The position numbers and the translations under genes were made by a program. The notes beneath the pieces are model-generated. The model was not told the DNA's origin and did not search any database. It saw nothing but the letters and a program-made list of their open reading frames with translations. Below, in pieces: positions 54,607 to 64,000 of a DNA stretch of 64,000 bases. Source of the DNA: Enterobacter sp. 638 (lineage in GTDB: Bacteria > Pseudomonadota > Gammaproteobacteria > Enterobacterales > Enterobacteriaceae); NCBI RefSeq assembly GCF_000016325.1, contig NC_009436.1:3658001-3722000 (forward strand), read 5' to 3'. Each line of letters opens with the position of its first letter. Positions within the stretch are counted from its first letter, which is position 1.

Positions 54607-57198
54607 ATGCGTAAATTACTTAAACGCTCATTGCTTTCACAATGTGTATTAATGTCGTTAACTTCTCTTTCAGCCTTTGCTGCGAATTCTACGAACACAC
54701 CTTGCTCTAATAACGGCACAGCACAAACTTGTGGTCTGTCGCAATATAATAACGGGAGCTATTATCAGGACAAAGGCGTCACTGATGCCGTAATGGCAGA
54801 TGCAACGTCGGATAATATTTATATGGACGGTGCCCGAGGAGAAGGTGACACGCAGTCATTAACCGTTTCCGGAACGGATATGTCGGGACGGTACATTCAG
54901 GGCAGCAATGGTGGCAATGTAAACATAACCGTAAAGAATAATGCAACGGTTGATATGATTGAAGCCGGTTCACCTGGTTCAACCACCAATACGACGGTGA
55001 ACGTTGATCATTCGACTCTCAATGGTGAAAGCGCGAGCGGGAATTACAATAATCCTAAAGATTACATGATGGGCTCTGCTATCTATCTCGATCCAATGGA
55101 TAACGGAACACACGCGGTGAATATCACCAACGGCAGCGTCCTCCATGGCAGCATAATTAGTGCTGGCGCGGGCACACAAAATATAGCCTTAAGTGACAGT
55201 TCGATGGATAAGGGCGGAATTTACGCCGGGAGCGATAAAGCCGATACCACAATTACGCTGACGCGATCTTCTGTCGATGCGGCTCAAAGTGAAATCGCAC
55301 AAAACATCGATGCTCTCGCGGCAAAACTGAGTCAATACAAGCCCTTCAGCGATATGAATGTCGATGCTTTTGGTGATGTCGCCATCGGCATGTATGGCAC
55401 AACCCACGATTCGCTGGTGCTCAATAACAGCACTGTGACGGGTGATATTGGTGCTATCAATGAAAACGGCGCAACCACTCTTTCCCTGGCCAATAACAGC
55501 GTGGTCAAGGGTAACGTCACGCTAGAAGGTCATTCTGCGAATGACCTTCTGGTGGATAACAGCACGGTTGATGGCAATGTGAATGCTAGCCAGAATAGCG
55601 GGAATACCACCATCACACTGCAAAATAATGCCGCCGTTAACGGCGATATCACCACCGGTAAAGGTGATGACACGCTTGTATTGACCAATAATTCGCGCGT
55701 TGACGGAAATGTCGACGGCGGTGACGGAAGCGATACGCTGTCGATGGATGCCGGGAGTTCGATTTCCGGACAAATTAGTCAGTTCGAAACGGTCAATACC
55801 ACCAGTAATAACAGCATCAGCATCGATAAAATTAATGATACCACTACCTGGGATCTGCAAAACGGCTCACGTCTTGTTGCTCAGTCCACTGGCAGCAATG
55901 CGACCGTTACGATGAGCACCGATAGCTTTGTGGATTTTGGCACTATTACAGGCGCGAATAACGCGGTGGTGGTGAGCAGTATTACCGCTTCTGCACGCGA
56001 TCAGAAAAATGTCATTCTGGGGACATTCAATACCGCCAGCACAAATACGCCGCAAGCATACGCTGGGGCGACGTTTACGAATGGTCAGCAGAGTGTCGAG
56101 AACCGCAGCGGTGCATATAATTATAACAATGAGCTGAATATTGCTGCCGCCGACAGCGCGCCACAAACACAGCGTGCAGCGGATAACAGCCAGAGCTGGA
56201 ATATTGAATTTACTAGCGCGAAAGGTTCGCTGGCGAGTGACGTCCAGGGGCTGGTTGCAGGTCTGGATGCTGCAGAACAGGCCGGACAACAGGTGGCAGA
56301 TGACATTAGTAACCACATGAATCAGGTCCATCTCGCGAACCTGTACGGTGAACAACAGGACGGCGCACAGGTCTGGGGGGATTTCCTGTATCAGAATGGT
56401 AGCTACAGTAACGACGTCGATTATAAAAGCATTACCCAGGGTGCCCAGGGCGGCGTTGACTGGACGGCGCATCTGGATAATGGCGATAGCGTAACGGCCG
56501 GTATCGCTCTGGCATGGACCCGCAGCCGCGTACAGGATACCGGCGACGGCGCAGACAGCTTCAAAGACAGCGTTTACGGTAATTACTACAGCCTTTACGG
56601 CGGCTGGCAGCAGGCGCTGAATGGCAAATTCTGGGGGATGTTTGCTGACGGCAGTATCAGCTATGGCGATATGCGCTATTCACTTTCCGCCAATAACGTT
56701 ACCGGCGATACCAGCGGCATGACCGAGGCGCTTCACAGTTCGACCAACGGGAGCCTGTATAGGGCTCAGGGGCGTACCGGGGTAAACGTCGTGCTGCCGG
56801 GCGAAACGCTGTTGCAGCCCTACGCCACGCTAGGCTGGGATCAGACCAAAGCGAACGGCTTCTCCGATAGCGCAGTGACCTTTGCCGACAGCCAGGTTTC
56901 TTCATGGAACAGCGGCGCGGGCGTGCGCTTGACGACTACGCTTCGCGATCTGAATAAAAACGTGCAGGTGATGCCGTGGGTTGATGCTCGCTTCCAGCAA
57001 GAATTCAGCGACGACACCGATATCAAAGCGGCGGATTATCACAATACTTCAGGTCACAACAACACCATGGGTATTTTCGGTGCGGGTGTTAACGCTACGA
57101 TTGCCCATAATTTTACGATCAACACGGGCGTATACGTGGGAACGGGCGATGTGGATAACGACGCCAGCGTTCAGGCGGGTATGAGCTACAGCTTCTAA
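54607..57198 (+). CDS. Autotransporter (type Va) with repeated NNSxVxGxV passenger
   Basis: An 863-residue autotransporter. The signal peptide (MRKLLKRSLLSQCVLMSLTS...) ends near AFAA. The mature start has two Cys (TPCSNNGTAQTCGLS). The passenger has near-repeats around residues 250-390 such as LLVDNSTVDGNV, ITLQNNAAVNGDI and LVLTNNSRVDGNVDGGDGSD, which form beta-helix rungs. The barrel runs from about 586 (QVWGDFLYQNGSY) to the terminal MSYSF. It differs from the other autotransporter in length and barrel family; both have AT-rich passenger DNA. The ligand is unknown. Confidence 0.9.
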   Translation: MRKLLKRSLLSQCVLMSLTSLSAFAANSTNTPCSNNGTAQTCGLSQYNNGSYYQDKGVTDAVMADATSDNIYMDGARGEGDTQSLTVSGTDMSGRYIQGSNGGNVNITVKNNATVDMIEAGSPGSTTNTTVNVDHSTLNGESASGNYNNPKDYMMGSAIYLDPMDNGTHAVNITNGSVLHGSIISAGAGTQNIALSDSSMDKGGIYAGSDKADTTITLTRSSVDAAQSEIAQNIDALAAKLSQYKPFSDMNVDAFGDVAIGMYGTTHDSLVLNNSTVTGDIGAINENGATTLSLANNSVVKGNVTLEGHSANDLLVDNSTVDGNVNASQNSGNTTITLQNNAAVNGDITTGKGDDTLVLTNNSRVDGNVDGGDGSDTLSMDAGSSISGQISQFETVNTTSNNSISIDKINDTTTWDLQNGSRLVAQSTGSNATVTMSTDSFVDFGTITGANNAVVVSSITASARDQKNVILGTFNTASTNTPQAYAGATFTNGQQSVENRSGAYNYNNELNIAAADSAPQTQRAADNSQSWNIEFTSAKGSLASDVQGLVAGLDAAEQAGQQVADDISNHMNQVHLANLYGEQQDGAQVWGDFLYQNGSYSNDVDYKSITQGAQGGVDWTAHLDNGDSVTAGIALAWTRSRVQDTGDGADSFKDSVYGNYYSLYGGWQQALNGKFWGMFADGSISYGDMRYSLSANNVTGDTSGMTEALHSSTNGSLYRAQGRTGVNVVLPGETLLQPYATLGWDQTKANGFSDSAVTFADSQVSSWNSGAGVRLTTTLRDLNKNVQVMPWVDARFQQEFSDDTDIKAADYHNTSGHNNTMGIFGAGVNATIAHNFTINTGVYVGTGDVDNDASVQAGMSYSF

Positions 57199-57206
57199 TC
57201 GTTAAA

Positions 57207-57237
57207 TGGCCGGGCAGCGCGAACGTCTGCCCGGCCA
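57207..57237. terminator. Hairpin between convergent autotransporter and yghX
   Basis: TGGCCGGGCAG (57207-57217) pairs with CTGCCCGGCCA (57227-57237) across a 9-nt loop. No strong T-run; it lies between two convergent stops and is probably bidirectional. Confidence 0.6.
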
Positions 57238-57242
57238 GACGC

Positions 57243-58130
57243 TTAACTCAAATACTTCTCGAACCAACCCAGGGTCCGTTTCCACGCAAGATCTGCGGCG
57301 GACTCGTCGTAACGCGGCGTGGAATCATTGTGGAATCCGTGATTCACACCGGGATAAATATAAGCCTCGTACACGTTATTATTCGCTTTCAGCGCAGCCT
57401 CATAAGCAGGCCAACCTTCGTTAATGTTCTTATCTAACTCGGCATAGTGAAGCAGCAATGGGGCTTTGATTTTGGGCACATCGCTGGCCGCGGGCTGACG
57501 GCCATAAAACGGCACCGCGCACGACAGTTCGGGATACGCCACCGCAGCGGCATTCGACACGCCACCGCCATAGCAAAATCCGGTGATCCCCACTTTTCCG
57601 GTCGCCTCCGGATGCGTTTTCATAAACTCAACGGCGGCAAAGAAATCGTTCATCAGTTTGGTCGGATCGACTTTTTGTTGCAGCACTTTCCCTTCTTCAT
57701 CGTTGCCGGGATAGCCGCCGACCGAACTTAGCCCATCCGGCGCCAGCGCAATGTATCCCGCTTTTGCCACGCGTCGGGCGACATCTTCGATATACGGATT
57801 CAGCCCCCGGTTTTCATGCACGACGACGACCGCCGGCACCTTTCCCGTCGCTTTGGCTGGCTTCACCAGATAGCCGCGCACCTTCCCGTGCCCATTCGGC
57901 GAAGGGTAGTGAATATATTCAGGGAGAATATCGGGGTCGGTAAATTTCACCTGTTCCGCGAGAGCGTAATTCGGTTTGAGCATATTAAACAGCGCCAGCG
58001 CCGTCACACCGCCCACAGCGTAGCGTGCAGCCAGATTCAGAAACTCGCGTTTGTTAATTTTGCCGTGCGCGTAGTAGTCGTAATATTCGATCAACTCTTG
58101 CGGAAAATCTTTAGCGGTCAGGCGCGTCAT
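57243..58130 (-). CDS. yghX: Dienelactone-hydrolase family protein YghX
   Basis: A 295-residue alpha/beta hydrolase. The start at 58130 ([13 protein letters not shown]) follows the promoter side; the frame is open to 58214. An N-terminal hydrophobic stretch ([15 protein letters not shown]) resembles a twin-arginine-free anchor or export signal. The triad is Cys in [14 protein letters not shown], Asp (probably in [11 protein letters not shown] region) and His in [10 protein letters not shown]; Glu in [12 protein letters not shown] is also conserved in the family. In E. coli K-12 yghX is usually annotated as a pseudogene; here it is intact. Confidence 0.88.
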   Translation of the reverse strand: MTRLTAKDFPQELIEYYDYYAHGKINKREFLNLAARYAVGGVTALALFNMLKPNYALAEQVKFTDPDILPEYIHYPSPNGHGKVRGYLVKPAKATGKVPAVVVVHENRGLNPYIEDVARRVAKAGYIALAPDGLSSVGGYPGNDEEGKVLQQKVDPTKLMNDFFAAVEFMKTHPEATGKVGITGFCYGGGVSNAAAVAYPELSCAVPFYGRQPAASDVPKIKAPLLLHYAELDKNINEGWPAYEAALKANNNVYEAYIYPGVNHGFHNDSTPRYDESAADLAWKRTLGWFEKYLS

Positions 58131-58212
58131 CGCATATCTCCAGGAATTGTGATTGTATAAGGATAGAATGAAAACGCTGTTTCGAAAATTCATCGCTATG
58201 AAAGGAGACATC

Positions 58213-59253
58213 ATGACCTGGACCCCCTACCCAAGCCGCTACGAAAATATGCAGTATAGATACTGCGGTAAAAGTGGCTTACGTCTGCCCGCGCTATCAC
58301 TCGGCCTGTGGCACAGCTTCGGCCACGTGCAGCCTCTCGATACCCAGCGCACCCTTCTGCGCAAAGCGTTTGATTTAGGCATCACCCATTTTGATCTGGC
58401 CAACAACTACGGTCCGCCTCCGGGCAGTGCCGAAGAGAATTTTGGCCGCCTGCTGCGCCAGGATTTCGCGGCGTATCGCGATGAATTAATCATCTCTACA
58501 AAAGCCGGTTACGACATGTGGCCTGGCCCGTATGGCTCCGGCGGCTCGCGCAAATATCTGCTGGCGAGCCTCGACCAGAGTCTCACCCGCATGGGTGTGG
58601 AGTATGTCGATATCTTCTATTCGCATCGCGTTGATGAAAATACGCCGATGGAAGAGACCGCCTCTGCGCTGGCGCACGCCGTTCAGAGCGGAAAAGCGCT
58701 TTACGTTGGGATCTCATCCTATTCACCCGAGCGCACGCAAGAGATGGCTGATTTATTGCGTGAATGGAAAATTCCGCTGCTGATCCATCAGCCTTCGTAC
58801 AACGTGCTTAATCGCTGGGTGGATAAGAGCGGCCTGCTGGATACGCTGCAAGCCAACGGCACCGGGTGTATTGCGTTTACGCCGCTGGCGCAGGGTTTGT
58901 TAACCGGAAAATACCTGAACGGCATTCCTGATGGCTCTCGCATGCAGCGAGAAGGCAAAAAAGTGCGCGGTTTAACAGAAAAGATGCTGACCGAGGCCAA
59001 CCTCAACAGCCTGCGTTTGCTCAATGAAATGGCGCAGGTGCGAGGTCAGACGATGGCGCAAATGGCGTTAAGCTGGCTGCTCAAAGACGAGCGCGTGACG
59101 TCCGTATTGATTGGTGCCAGCCGCCCGGAACAGCTGGAGGAGAACGTGCAGGCGCTGAACAATCTGCGCTTTAGCGAAGACGAGCTGAAAAGCATTGATC
59201 AACATGTCGAAGATGGGCAGCTGAATTTATGGCAAGCGTCGTCGGATAAATAG
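58213..59253 (+). CDS. gpr: L-glyceraldehyde 3-phosphate reductase (aldo-keto reductase)
   Basis: A 346-residue aldo-keto reductase, the same length as E. coli YghZ/Gpr, which reduces L-glyceraldehyde 3-phosphate and methylglyoxal with NADPH. Catalytic Tyr and Asp are in [20 protein letters not shown], Lys in [15 protein letters not shown], and His in [12 protein letters not shown]. The cofactor region is [17 protein letters not shown]. The start at 58213 has AAAGGAG six bases before it; an upstream frame from 58153 is not used. Divergent from yghX. Confidence 0.95.
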   Translation: MTWTPYPSRYENMQYRYCGKSGLRLPALSLGLWHSFGHVQPLDTQRTLLRKAFDLGITHFDLANNYGPPPGSAEENFGRLLRQDFAAYRDELIISTKAGYDMWPGPYGSGGSRKYLLASLDQSLTRMGVEYVDIFYSHRVDENTPMEETASALAHAVQSGKALYVGISSYSPERTQEMADLLREWKIPLLIHQPSYNVLNRWVDKSGLLDTLQANGTGCIAFTPLAQGLLTGKYLNGIPDGSRMQREGKKVRGLTEKMLTEANLNSLRLLNEMAQVRGQTMAQMALSWLLKDERVTSVLIGASRPEQLEENVQALNNLRFSEDELKSIDQHVEDGQLNLWQASSDK

Positions 59254-59265
59254 TGTTTTGTGCTA

Positions 59266-59300
59266 CCAGATGCCCTCTCCTGGCGGAGAGGGCGAAGGGA
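59266..59300. repeat. Single palindromic repeat between gpr and yqhA
   Basis: CCCTCTCC (59273-59280) pairs with GGAGAGGG (59285-59292) across TGGC. One copy of the dispersed element family; it probably also ends both convergent transcripts. Confidence 0.8.
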
Positions 59301-59301
59301 A

Positions 59302-59808
<507 letters not shown>

Positions 59809-59880
59809 TCAGCAAGCGAAACCAGGCTGCATTATATCGCAGCGCGGTGAACTGTTTGCAACAACTTACCAACAAAGACC

Positions 59881-60384
59881 TTACACCTCTGAGGGATTAA
59901 CCAACGGGCGTTGATATTCCGGCCAGACGATCACCACCAGATCCGGGTAGGCTTCCAGACTAAACTCACGAAAACACTGACGCAGGTTTAACACGTCGAG
60001 GTCTGAATAAGAGACCTTTTCGCCGTTAAGACAGCGCTTTTTGATATTGTCGTAATATTTATAAACCGCTGAATTCAGGTCACTGCAACGGCGCTGTGCT
60101 TCAAAAAGGCCCGGCGTATCATTTATTTCGGTCATCTTCATTCGCTTAATTGTTGCATGAAGAAAATCGATATATTCGTGATTGACGCGCCAGTACCATA
60201 CCGGAGTTATCGAATTCATCAGCAGCGAGAAATGATCTTCCCCCTCTTCCTTGGTCATCGGAATGGGCTGAGGCTGCTCGCCGAGTGGCCGTGTGTCTTT
60301 CGTTTTATTGAACTCGCGCATCAATAAAAGAACGCCAGCGGTAAGCAAAAGTAATGTAATAACAGAATAAGAAATGCTGTTCAT
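59881..60384 (-). CDS. Unrecognised single-pass membrane protein
   Basis: A 167-residue protein from the ATG at 60384, which has GGAG six bases before it (an ATG at 60396 is also in frame). One N-terminal helix (ISYSVITLLLLTAGVLLL) anchors a soluble domain with MTKEEGEDHFSLLMNSITPV, WYWRVNHEYIDFLHATIKRM and FREFSLEAYPDLVVIVWPEY. I do not recognise the family. It is divergent from two other unrecognised genes, with only about 100 bp between starts, and the three share lower GC than their neighbours. Confidence 0.7.
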   Translation of the reverse strand: MNSISYSVITLLLLTAGVLLLMREFNKTKDTRPLGEQPQPIPMTKEEGEDHFSLLMNSITPVWYWRVNHEYIDFLHATIKRMKMTEINDTPGLFEAQRRCSDLNSAVYKYYDNIKKRCLNGEKVSYSDLDVLNLRQCFREFSLEAYPDLVVIVWPEYQRPLVNPSEV

Positions 60385-60485
60385 GGTTGGCTCCATTTTT
60401 TTTGATTTTAAATTTGCCTCATGTTATTGTCAACGAATCTCACGCCCTATCTGATCCTACCCGGTTGAAATTAAAGGAAATAAAA

Positions 60486-60890
60486 ATGCTGCCCGAGAAT
60501 CTCGTCCCGGTCAGGTTCCACATCGCCTCTGTGGTTCCAAAATCGGGGGAAGCAGAAAGCCATGCTAATTTCACTCAGGGAAAAAGAAAACTTTCCGATT
60601 TCGAAGCCGACATATTAATTGGTGTTACCCGTACCGGTAAATCCCGTAATATGCTGCTGGAAGAGCACGACAGACATATTAAAGACCGACTGTTTCGCGT
60701 GATAAAGATCGAAGCTTTTGCGCATCTCCTTAACGACCTGCAGGCCGAAGGCGAAATAGATGCCCAAACATTAAGTCAAATAATGGCTGAAAAGTCCGAA
60801 CAAATAAATGAAGCAGGCAACGAAATTTGGCTTAATCTTATTACCAGAGAGAAAAACAACCCTATTTTTTATAAACTAGAGGATGATTAA
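60486..60890 (+). CDS. Unrecognised soluble protein (first of a pair)
   Basis: A 134-residue acidic protein starting at 60486, preceded by AAAGGAAA. The frame is open from 60387, but that part overlaps the divergent gene and lacks a ribosome site. Visible features are ILIGVTRTGKSRNMLLEEHD and a helical C terminus (INEAGNEIWLNLITREKN). The TRTGKS string resembles a P-loop fragment but is not a full Walker A, so no NTPase is claimed. It overlaps the next gene by 8 bp. Confidence 0.65.
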   Translation: MLPENLVPVRFHIASVVPKSGEAESHANFTQGKRKLSDFEADILIGVTRTGKSRNMLLEEHDRHIKDRLFRVIKIEAFAHLLNDLQAEGEIDAQTLSQIMAEKSEQINEAGNEIWLNLITREKNNPIFYKLEDD

Positions 60891-61335
60891 CGTGAAAGAA
60901 GTTGAAGATAATAACGTTTATTTGACTTTAGATAACCATAAAAGTGATGAGTTTATCTTAAAGCAAAATCTCGAGGCCTTGAAAAAACATAAAAATGACG
61001 AGATGGCCCGCATTGCACAAGACCTGGTATCGATCCCGGCAGCCGTCGTTCGTTTGAAATGGCAAAACCGCCATGAAATATATTCTTTGCAGGTTAAAGA
61101 AGAAATCTACGGCGCGATGATTAATGCAGTGATGGAACTCAAGCCCGAGCTGAAAGATAAAATAATGGGCCGCCTGGAAACGAATTACCAATATTTACTG
61201 GCCCGAGAAACCGCTACCCTGCGCCTCTCCCGTAAACTGGCGGATGGCGACTATCGCACATCCAATGTCACCACGGTTGCGCTGGATGAAGACGCGCTGG
61301 CCTCTAAAACAGATACTTCCTCGAACACGCCTTAG
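60883..61335 (+). CDS. Unrecognised soluble protein (second of a pair)
   Basis: A 150-residue protein, largely helical and charged, starting at an ATG (60883) that overlaps the upstream gene by 8 bp; a GTG at 60892 is an alternative. Features include NVYLTLDNHKSDEFILKQNL and YGAMINAVMELKPELKDKIM, with a Thr/Ser-rich end. No signal peptide or membrane helix. No family is recognised. Its coupling to the previous gene suggests the two proteins act together. Confidence 0.65.
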   Translation: MINVKEVEDNNVYLTLDNHKSDEFILKQNLEALKKHKNDEMARIAQDLVSIPAAVVRLKWQNRHEIYSLQVKEEIYGAMINAVMELKPELKDKIMGRLETNYQYLLARETATLRLSRKLADGDYRTSNVTTVALDEDALASKTDTSSNTP

Positions 61336-61478
61336 CATTAACCTCTCCCCTTGCGTCGCCTTTATTAGCCCGTCTGGTCGTGTTCCATACTGGGATTAAG
61401 GATTATCCTGAATAATCCCTAAAGCCTGGATGAATCACCTACGCTTATTGTTTTACAACGCGAGCAAGGAGATTCCTT

Positions 61479-62375
61479 ATGGCAAATCACCAGACAACAT
61501 TCCAGGATCCAACAACCCAGTATCACACCGGTGACTTCCCTAAACAGAAACAACCTGCTCCCGGCGTGCAATCGAAGATGACGCCCGTGCCTGACTGCGG
61601 CGAAAAGACGTATAAGGGAAGCGGTAGGCTAAGTGGGCGCAAAGCGCTGGTCACGGGGGGTGATTCCGGTATCGGACGCGCAGCGGCGATTGCTTACGCA
61701 CGTGAAGGTGCTGACGTGGCGATTAACTATCTGCCCGCTGAAGAAGAAGATGCTCAGCAGGTCAAACAGCTCATCGAAGAAGCCGGCCGTAAAGCGGTGC
61801 TGATCCCAGGCGATTTAAGCGATGAGTCGTTTGCCCGCTCCTTGGTGCATACCGCACACGACGCGCTGGGCGGGCTGGATACGCTGGCGCTGGTCGCGGG
61901 TAAACAGACTGAGGTCGAAAACATTGCCAACCTCACCACGGAACAGTTTAAAGAGACTTACGCGGTGAACGTGCTGGCGCTTTTCTGGATAACTCAGGAG
62001 GCGATTCCACTCCTGCCAGCCGGGTCCAGCATTGTGACGACCTCTTCGATTCAGGCCTATCAGCCCAGTCCACATCTGCTGGATTACGCTTCGACAAAAG
62101 CCGCGATCCTCAACTACAGCCGTGGACTTGCAAAACAGGTTGCGGAGAAAGGCATTCGGGTAAACGTGGTCGCACCGGGTCCAATCTGGACGGCACTGCA
62201 AATTTCTGGTGGCCAGCCGCAGGAAAAAATCCCACAGTTTGGTCAGCAGACGCCAATGAAGCGCGCGGGGCAGCCGGCGGAACTGGCAGCGGTCTATGTT
62301 TATCTGGCGAGTCAGGAGTCAAGCTACGTCACGGCAGAAGTGCATGGCGTATGTGGCGGGGAACACCTGGGATAA
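61479..62375 (+). CDS. yghA: NADP-dependent aldehyde reductase YghA (short-chain dehydrogenase)
   Basis: A 298-residue SDR-family protein, with the ~45-residue N-terminal extension seen in YghA. The Rossmann motif is [20 protein letters not shown]. The catalytic residues are Ser ([10 protein letters not shown]), Tyr and Lys ([14 protein letters not shown]), and [12 protein letters not shown] follows. The E. coli enzyme reduces aldehydes with NADPH. A hairpin and then a bidirectional terminator separate it from exbD, as in E. coli. Confidence 0.93.
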   Translation: MANHQTTFQDPTTQYHTGDFPKQKQPAPGVQSKMTPVPDCGEKTYKGSGRLSGRKALVTGGDSGIGRAAAIAYAREGADVAINYLPAEEEDAQQVKQLIEEAGRKAVLIPGDLSDESFARSLVHTAHDALGGLDTLALVAGKQTEVENIANLTTEQFKETYAVNVLALFWITQEAIPLLPAGSSIVTTSSIQAYQPSPHLLDYASTKAAILNYSRGLAKQVAEKGIRVNVVAPGPIWTALQISGGQPQEKIPQFGQQTPMKRAGQPAELAAVYVYLASQESSYVTAEVHGVCGGEHLG

Positions 62376-62432
62376 CCACTGTACTGGAAAAACAATCACC
62401 ACCTCCCGAGGAGGTGGTTTAAAGCTGACAAC

Positions 62433-62460
62433 AAAAAAGCTGGCTTGCGCCAGCTTTTTT
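62433..62460. terminator. Bidirectional terminator between yghA and exbD
   Basis: AAAAAAGCTGGC (62433-62444) pairs with GCCAGCTTTTTT (62449-62460) across TTGC, with T-runs on both strands. An extra CCACCTCC/GGAGGTGG hairpin lies just upstream (62400-62416). Confidence 0.93.
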
Positions 62461-62885
62461 TATTTCGGTTTGACCGTCTCTTCGCCGACTAAACCAATTT
62501 TGAGATAACCCGCCTGATGCAGCGTGTCCATTACTTTCATCATGGTTTCGTAGTCGACGGTTTTGTCAGCCCGGAAGAAGACCGTGGTGTCTTTCTTACC
62601 TTGCGTCATTGCGTCGAGCGCGGGAATAACAGAGTCATCCGTCACCGGATCGTTGCCCAGGAACATCGATTTATCGGCTTTCACGGAGATATAAATCGGT
62701 TTTTCCGGACGCGGCTGCGGCTGGCTGGAGGACGCTGGCAGATTGACCTTCACATCCACCGTCGCCAGAGGCGCGGCAACCATGAAGATAATCAGCAGAA
62801 CCAACATAACGTCGATAAACGGCGTCACGTTGATTTCATGCATTTCGCCATTATCGTCCAGATTTTCATTAAGACGCATTGCCAT
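62460..62885 (-). CDS. exbD: TonB-system energizer subunit ExbD
   Basis: A 141-residue protein of the TonB-ExbB-ExbD complex, which uses the proton gradient to energize outer-membrane uptake of iron siderophores and cobalamin. The single helix has the essential Asp25 in INVTPFIDVMLVLLIIFMV. The periplasmic domain follows (YISVKADKSMFLGNDPV). It starts 6 bp after exbB and ends on the bidirectional terminator. Confidence 0.96.
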   Translation of the reverse strand: MAMRLNENLDDNGEMHEINVTPFIDVMLVLLIIFMVAAPLATVDVKVNLPASSSQPQPRPEKPIYISVKADKSMFLGNDPVTDDSVIPALDAMTQGKKDTTVFFRADKTVDYETMMKVMDTLHQAGYLKIGLVGEETVKPK

Positions 62886-62891
62886 AATTGA

Positions 62892-63623
62892 TTAACCTAA
62901 ACGCAGTTTCGAAGCAGAGTGAACCGGCTTAACATTGCTGGCGCTGAGGTCGAGATCGCGGCTTTGCAGCAGCAGAACCTGTGCGGCAACATCGCCCAAC
63001 GTCGCTTTGAAGCTGCCAATCATACGGGCAAAGACGTTATAGATAACCACCGCAGGAATTGCTGCAATCAGACCGATAGCCGTTGCCAACAATGCTTCTG
63101 CGATACCTGGCGCCACAACGGCAAGATTGGTTGTTTGCGTCTGGGCGATACCGATGAAGCTGTTCATGATGCCCCAAACCGTACCAAACAGACCGACGAA
63201 CGGGGAAATCGCACCGATGGTGGCCAGATAACCGTTACCGCGACCCATGTGACGACCGACGGCAGCAACGCGACGTTCCAGGCGGAAACCGGTACGCTCT
63301 TTGATGCCTTCGTTATCTTCACTGCCTGCGGAAAGTTCCAGCTCGTTCTGCGCTTCATTCACTAACATCGAGGTCAGGCTTTTCGCATGGAACGCCGATG
63401 TCATGTCATTTGCTTGATCCAGAGAGCGTGCTTCAGCCAGCTGCTGTTGTTCGCGCTTCAGGCGACGCTTTTGGGAAATCAGCTCAACGCTTTTGCTGAA
63501 GAAAATAGCCCAGGTGATCACGGACGCCAGAATCAGGCCGATCATCACAATCTTAACCACGATGTCAGCATGTTGGTACATGCCCCAGACGGACAGATCC
63601 GTCTGCATCAAATTATTACCCAC
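62892..63623 (-). CDS. exbB: TonB-system energizer subunit ExbB
   Basis: A 243-residue inner-membrane protein with three helices, E. coli ExbB length 244. The pentamer-forming region is GAISPFVGLFGTVWGIMNSF, with VAPGIAEALLATAIGLIAAI for the second and third helices. It is the first gene of the exbBD operon, behind a Fur-box-like sequence, and divergent from metC, as in E. coli. Confidence 0.96.
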   Translation of the reverse strand: MGNNLMQTDLSVWGMYQHADIVVKIVMIGLILASVITWAIFFSKSVELISQKRRLKREQQQLAEARSLDQANDMTSAFHAKSLTSMLVNEAQNELELSAGSEDNEGIKERTGFRLERRVAAVGRHMGRGNGYLATIGAISPFVGLFGTVWGIMNSFIGIAQTQTTNLAVVAPGIAEALLATAIGLIAAIPAVVIYNVFARMIGSFKATLGDVAAQVLLLQSRDLDLSASNVKPVHSASKLRLG

Positions 63624-63686
63624 TCTGTATCTCCAGGACGCAAATCACATTTTCTGAGCATAATAATATCAAAACCACATCGAATT

Positions 63687-63705
63687 GATAGTGGTTCTCA
63701 TTAGT
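63687..63705 (-). promoter_or_regulatory. Fur-box-like sequence upstream of exbB
   Basis: GATAGTGGTTCTCATTAGT matches the 19-bp Fur consensus at 13 positions by my count. It lies about 64 bp upstream of the exbB start. E. coli exbBD is iron-regulated, which supports the call. Confidence 0.6.
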
Positions 63706-63780
63706 ATTTACATACTGCCGTAATTTCCGCTCATTTTCCTTGCGCTTACACAGTAAAAATTTCTTATGCTTATTTTTTAG

Positions 63781-64000
<220 letters not shown>

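Noticed and set aside
60654..60700. TRTGKS in the first unrecognised soluble protein as a Walker A motif
   Set aside because: The GxxxxGK(S/T) pattern is not complete and no Walker B is visible, so an NTPase is not supported.

Overview
The window is chromosomal DNA from a member of the Enterobacteriaceae. The backbone gene order gshB-yqgE-ruvX ... yggR-yggS-yggT-yggU-rdgB-hemW-yggN-yggL-trmB-mutY-yggX-mltC-nupG-speC-yqgA-tRNA-Phe(pheV) ... gss-yghU-yghW-yghX-gpr(yghZ)-yqhA-yghA-exbD-exbB-metC matches the 64-68 min region of Escherichia coli. Divergence from E. coli, the citrate-lyase locus and the dispersed CCCTCTCCC/GGGAGAGGG palindromes suggest an Enterobacter/Lelliottia-like genus. The species cannot be fixed from the sequence alone.

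Layout. (1) 1-15.6 kb is housekeeping: glutathione synthesis, Holliday-junction resolvase-like RuvX, PLP homeostasis, nucleotide-pool cleansing, HemW, tRNA and DNA repair enzymes, a lytic transglycosylase and a nucleoside transporter. It is interrupted by a divergent pair, an IclR-type regulator and a large FAD oxidoreductase (1.5-4.5 kb), and by a frameshifted DUF559 gene. (2) 15.5-25.6 kb is a complete citrate fermentation locus. A leftward operon encodes a 2-hydroxycarboxylate carrier, an FAH-family enzyme and citC-D-E-F-X-G. A CitA/CitB-type two-component system is transcribed divergently, and the intergenic region carries repeated GTTTTAATGG motifs. There is no oadGAB sodium pump, so the FAH-family enzyme is a candidate oxaloacetate decarboxylase. 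(3) 26-29.4 kb is speC, yqgA and tRNA-Phe. (4) 29.4-40 kb is accessory: a deletion scar joining AraC and HlyD gene remnants, a lipoprotein hydrolase, an autotransporter, a YjdF-like membrane protein, an EVE-like/HNH nuclease, and an operon for a periplasmic peroxiredoxin, a DsbD-like protein, an ECF sigma factor and an NrsF-type anti-sigma factor. (5) 40-52.4 kb mixes gss/yghU with accessory operons: two substrate-binding proteins under a ModE-like operator; MscS, AI-2E-family and glycine-zipper proteins; two LuxR-type regulators; a small charged secreted protein; an IprA/YaiV-like regulator; and a PAS-GGDEF cyclase coupled to a FucR-like regulator. (6) 52.4-64 kb holds a chemoreceptor, a second autotransporter, intact yghX, gpr, yqhA, three unrecognised small genes, yghA, exbBD and the start of metC behind tandem MetJ boxes.

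The most interesting points are the citrate locus with a putative replacement decarboxylase and repeated operators, the ModE-like operator over two orphan binding proteins, the redox sigma-factor operon, the EVE-like/HNH nuclease, the unrecognised three-gene cluster at 59.9-61.3 kb, and the palindromic repeats that have expanded into tandem arrays and form the last codons of citG.
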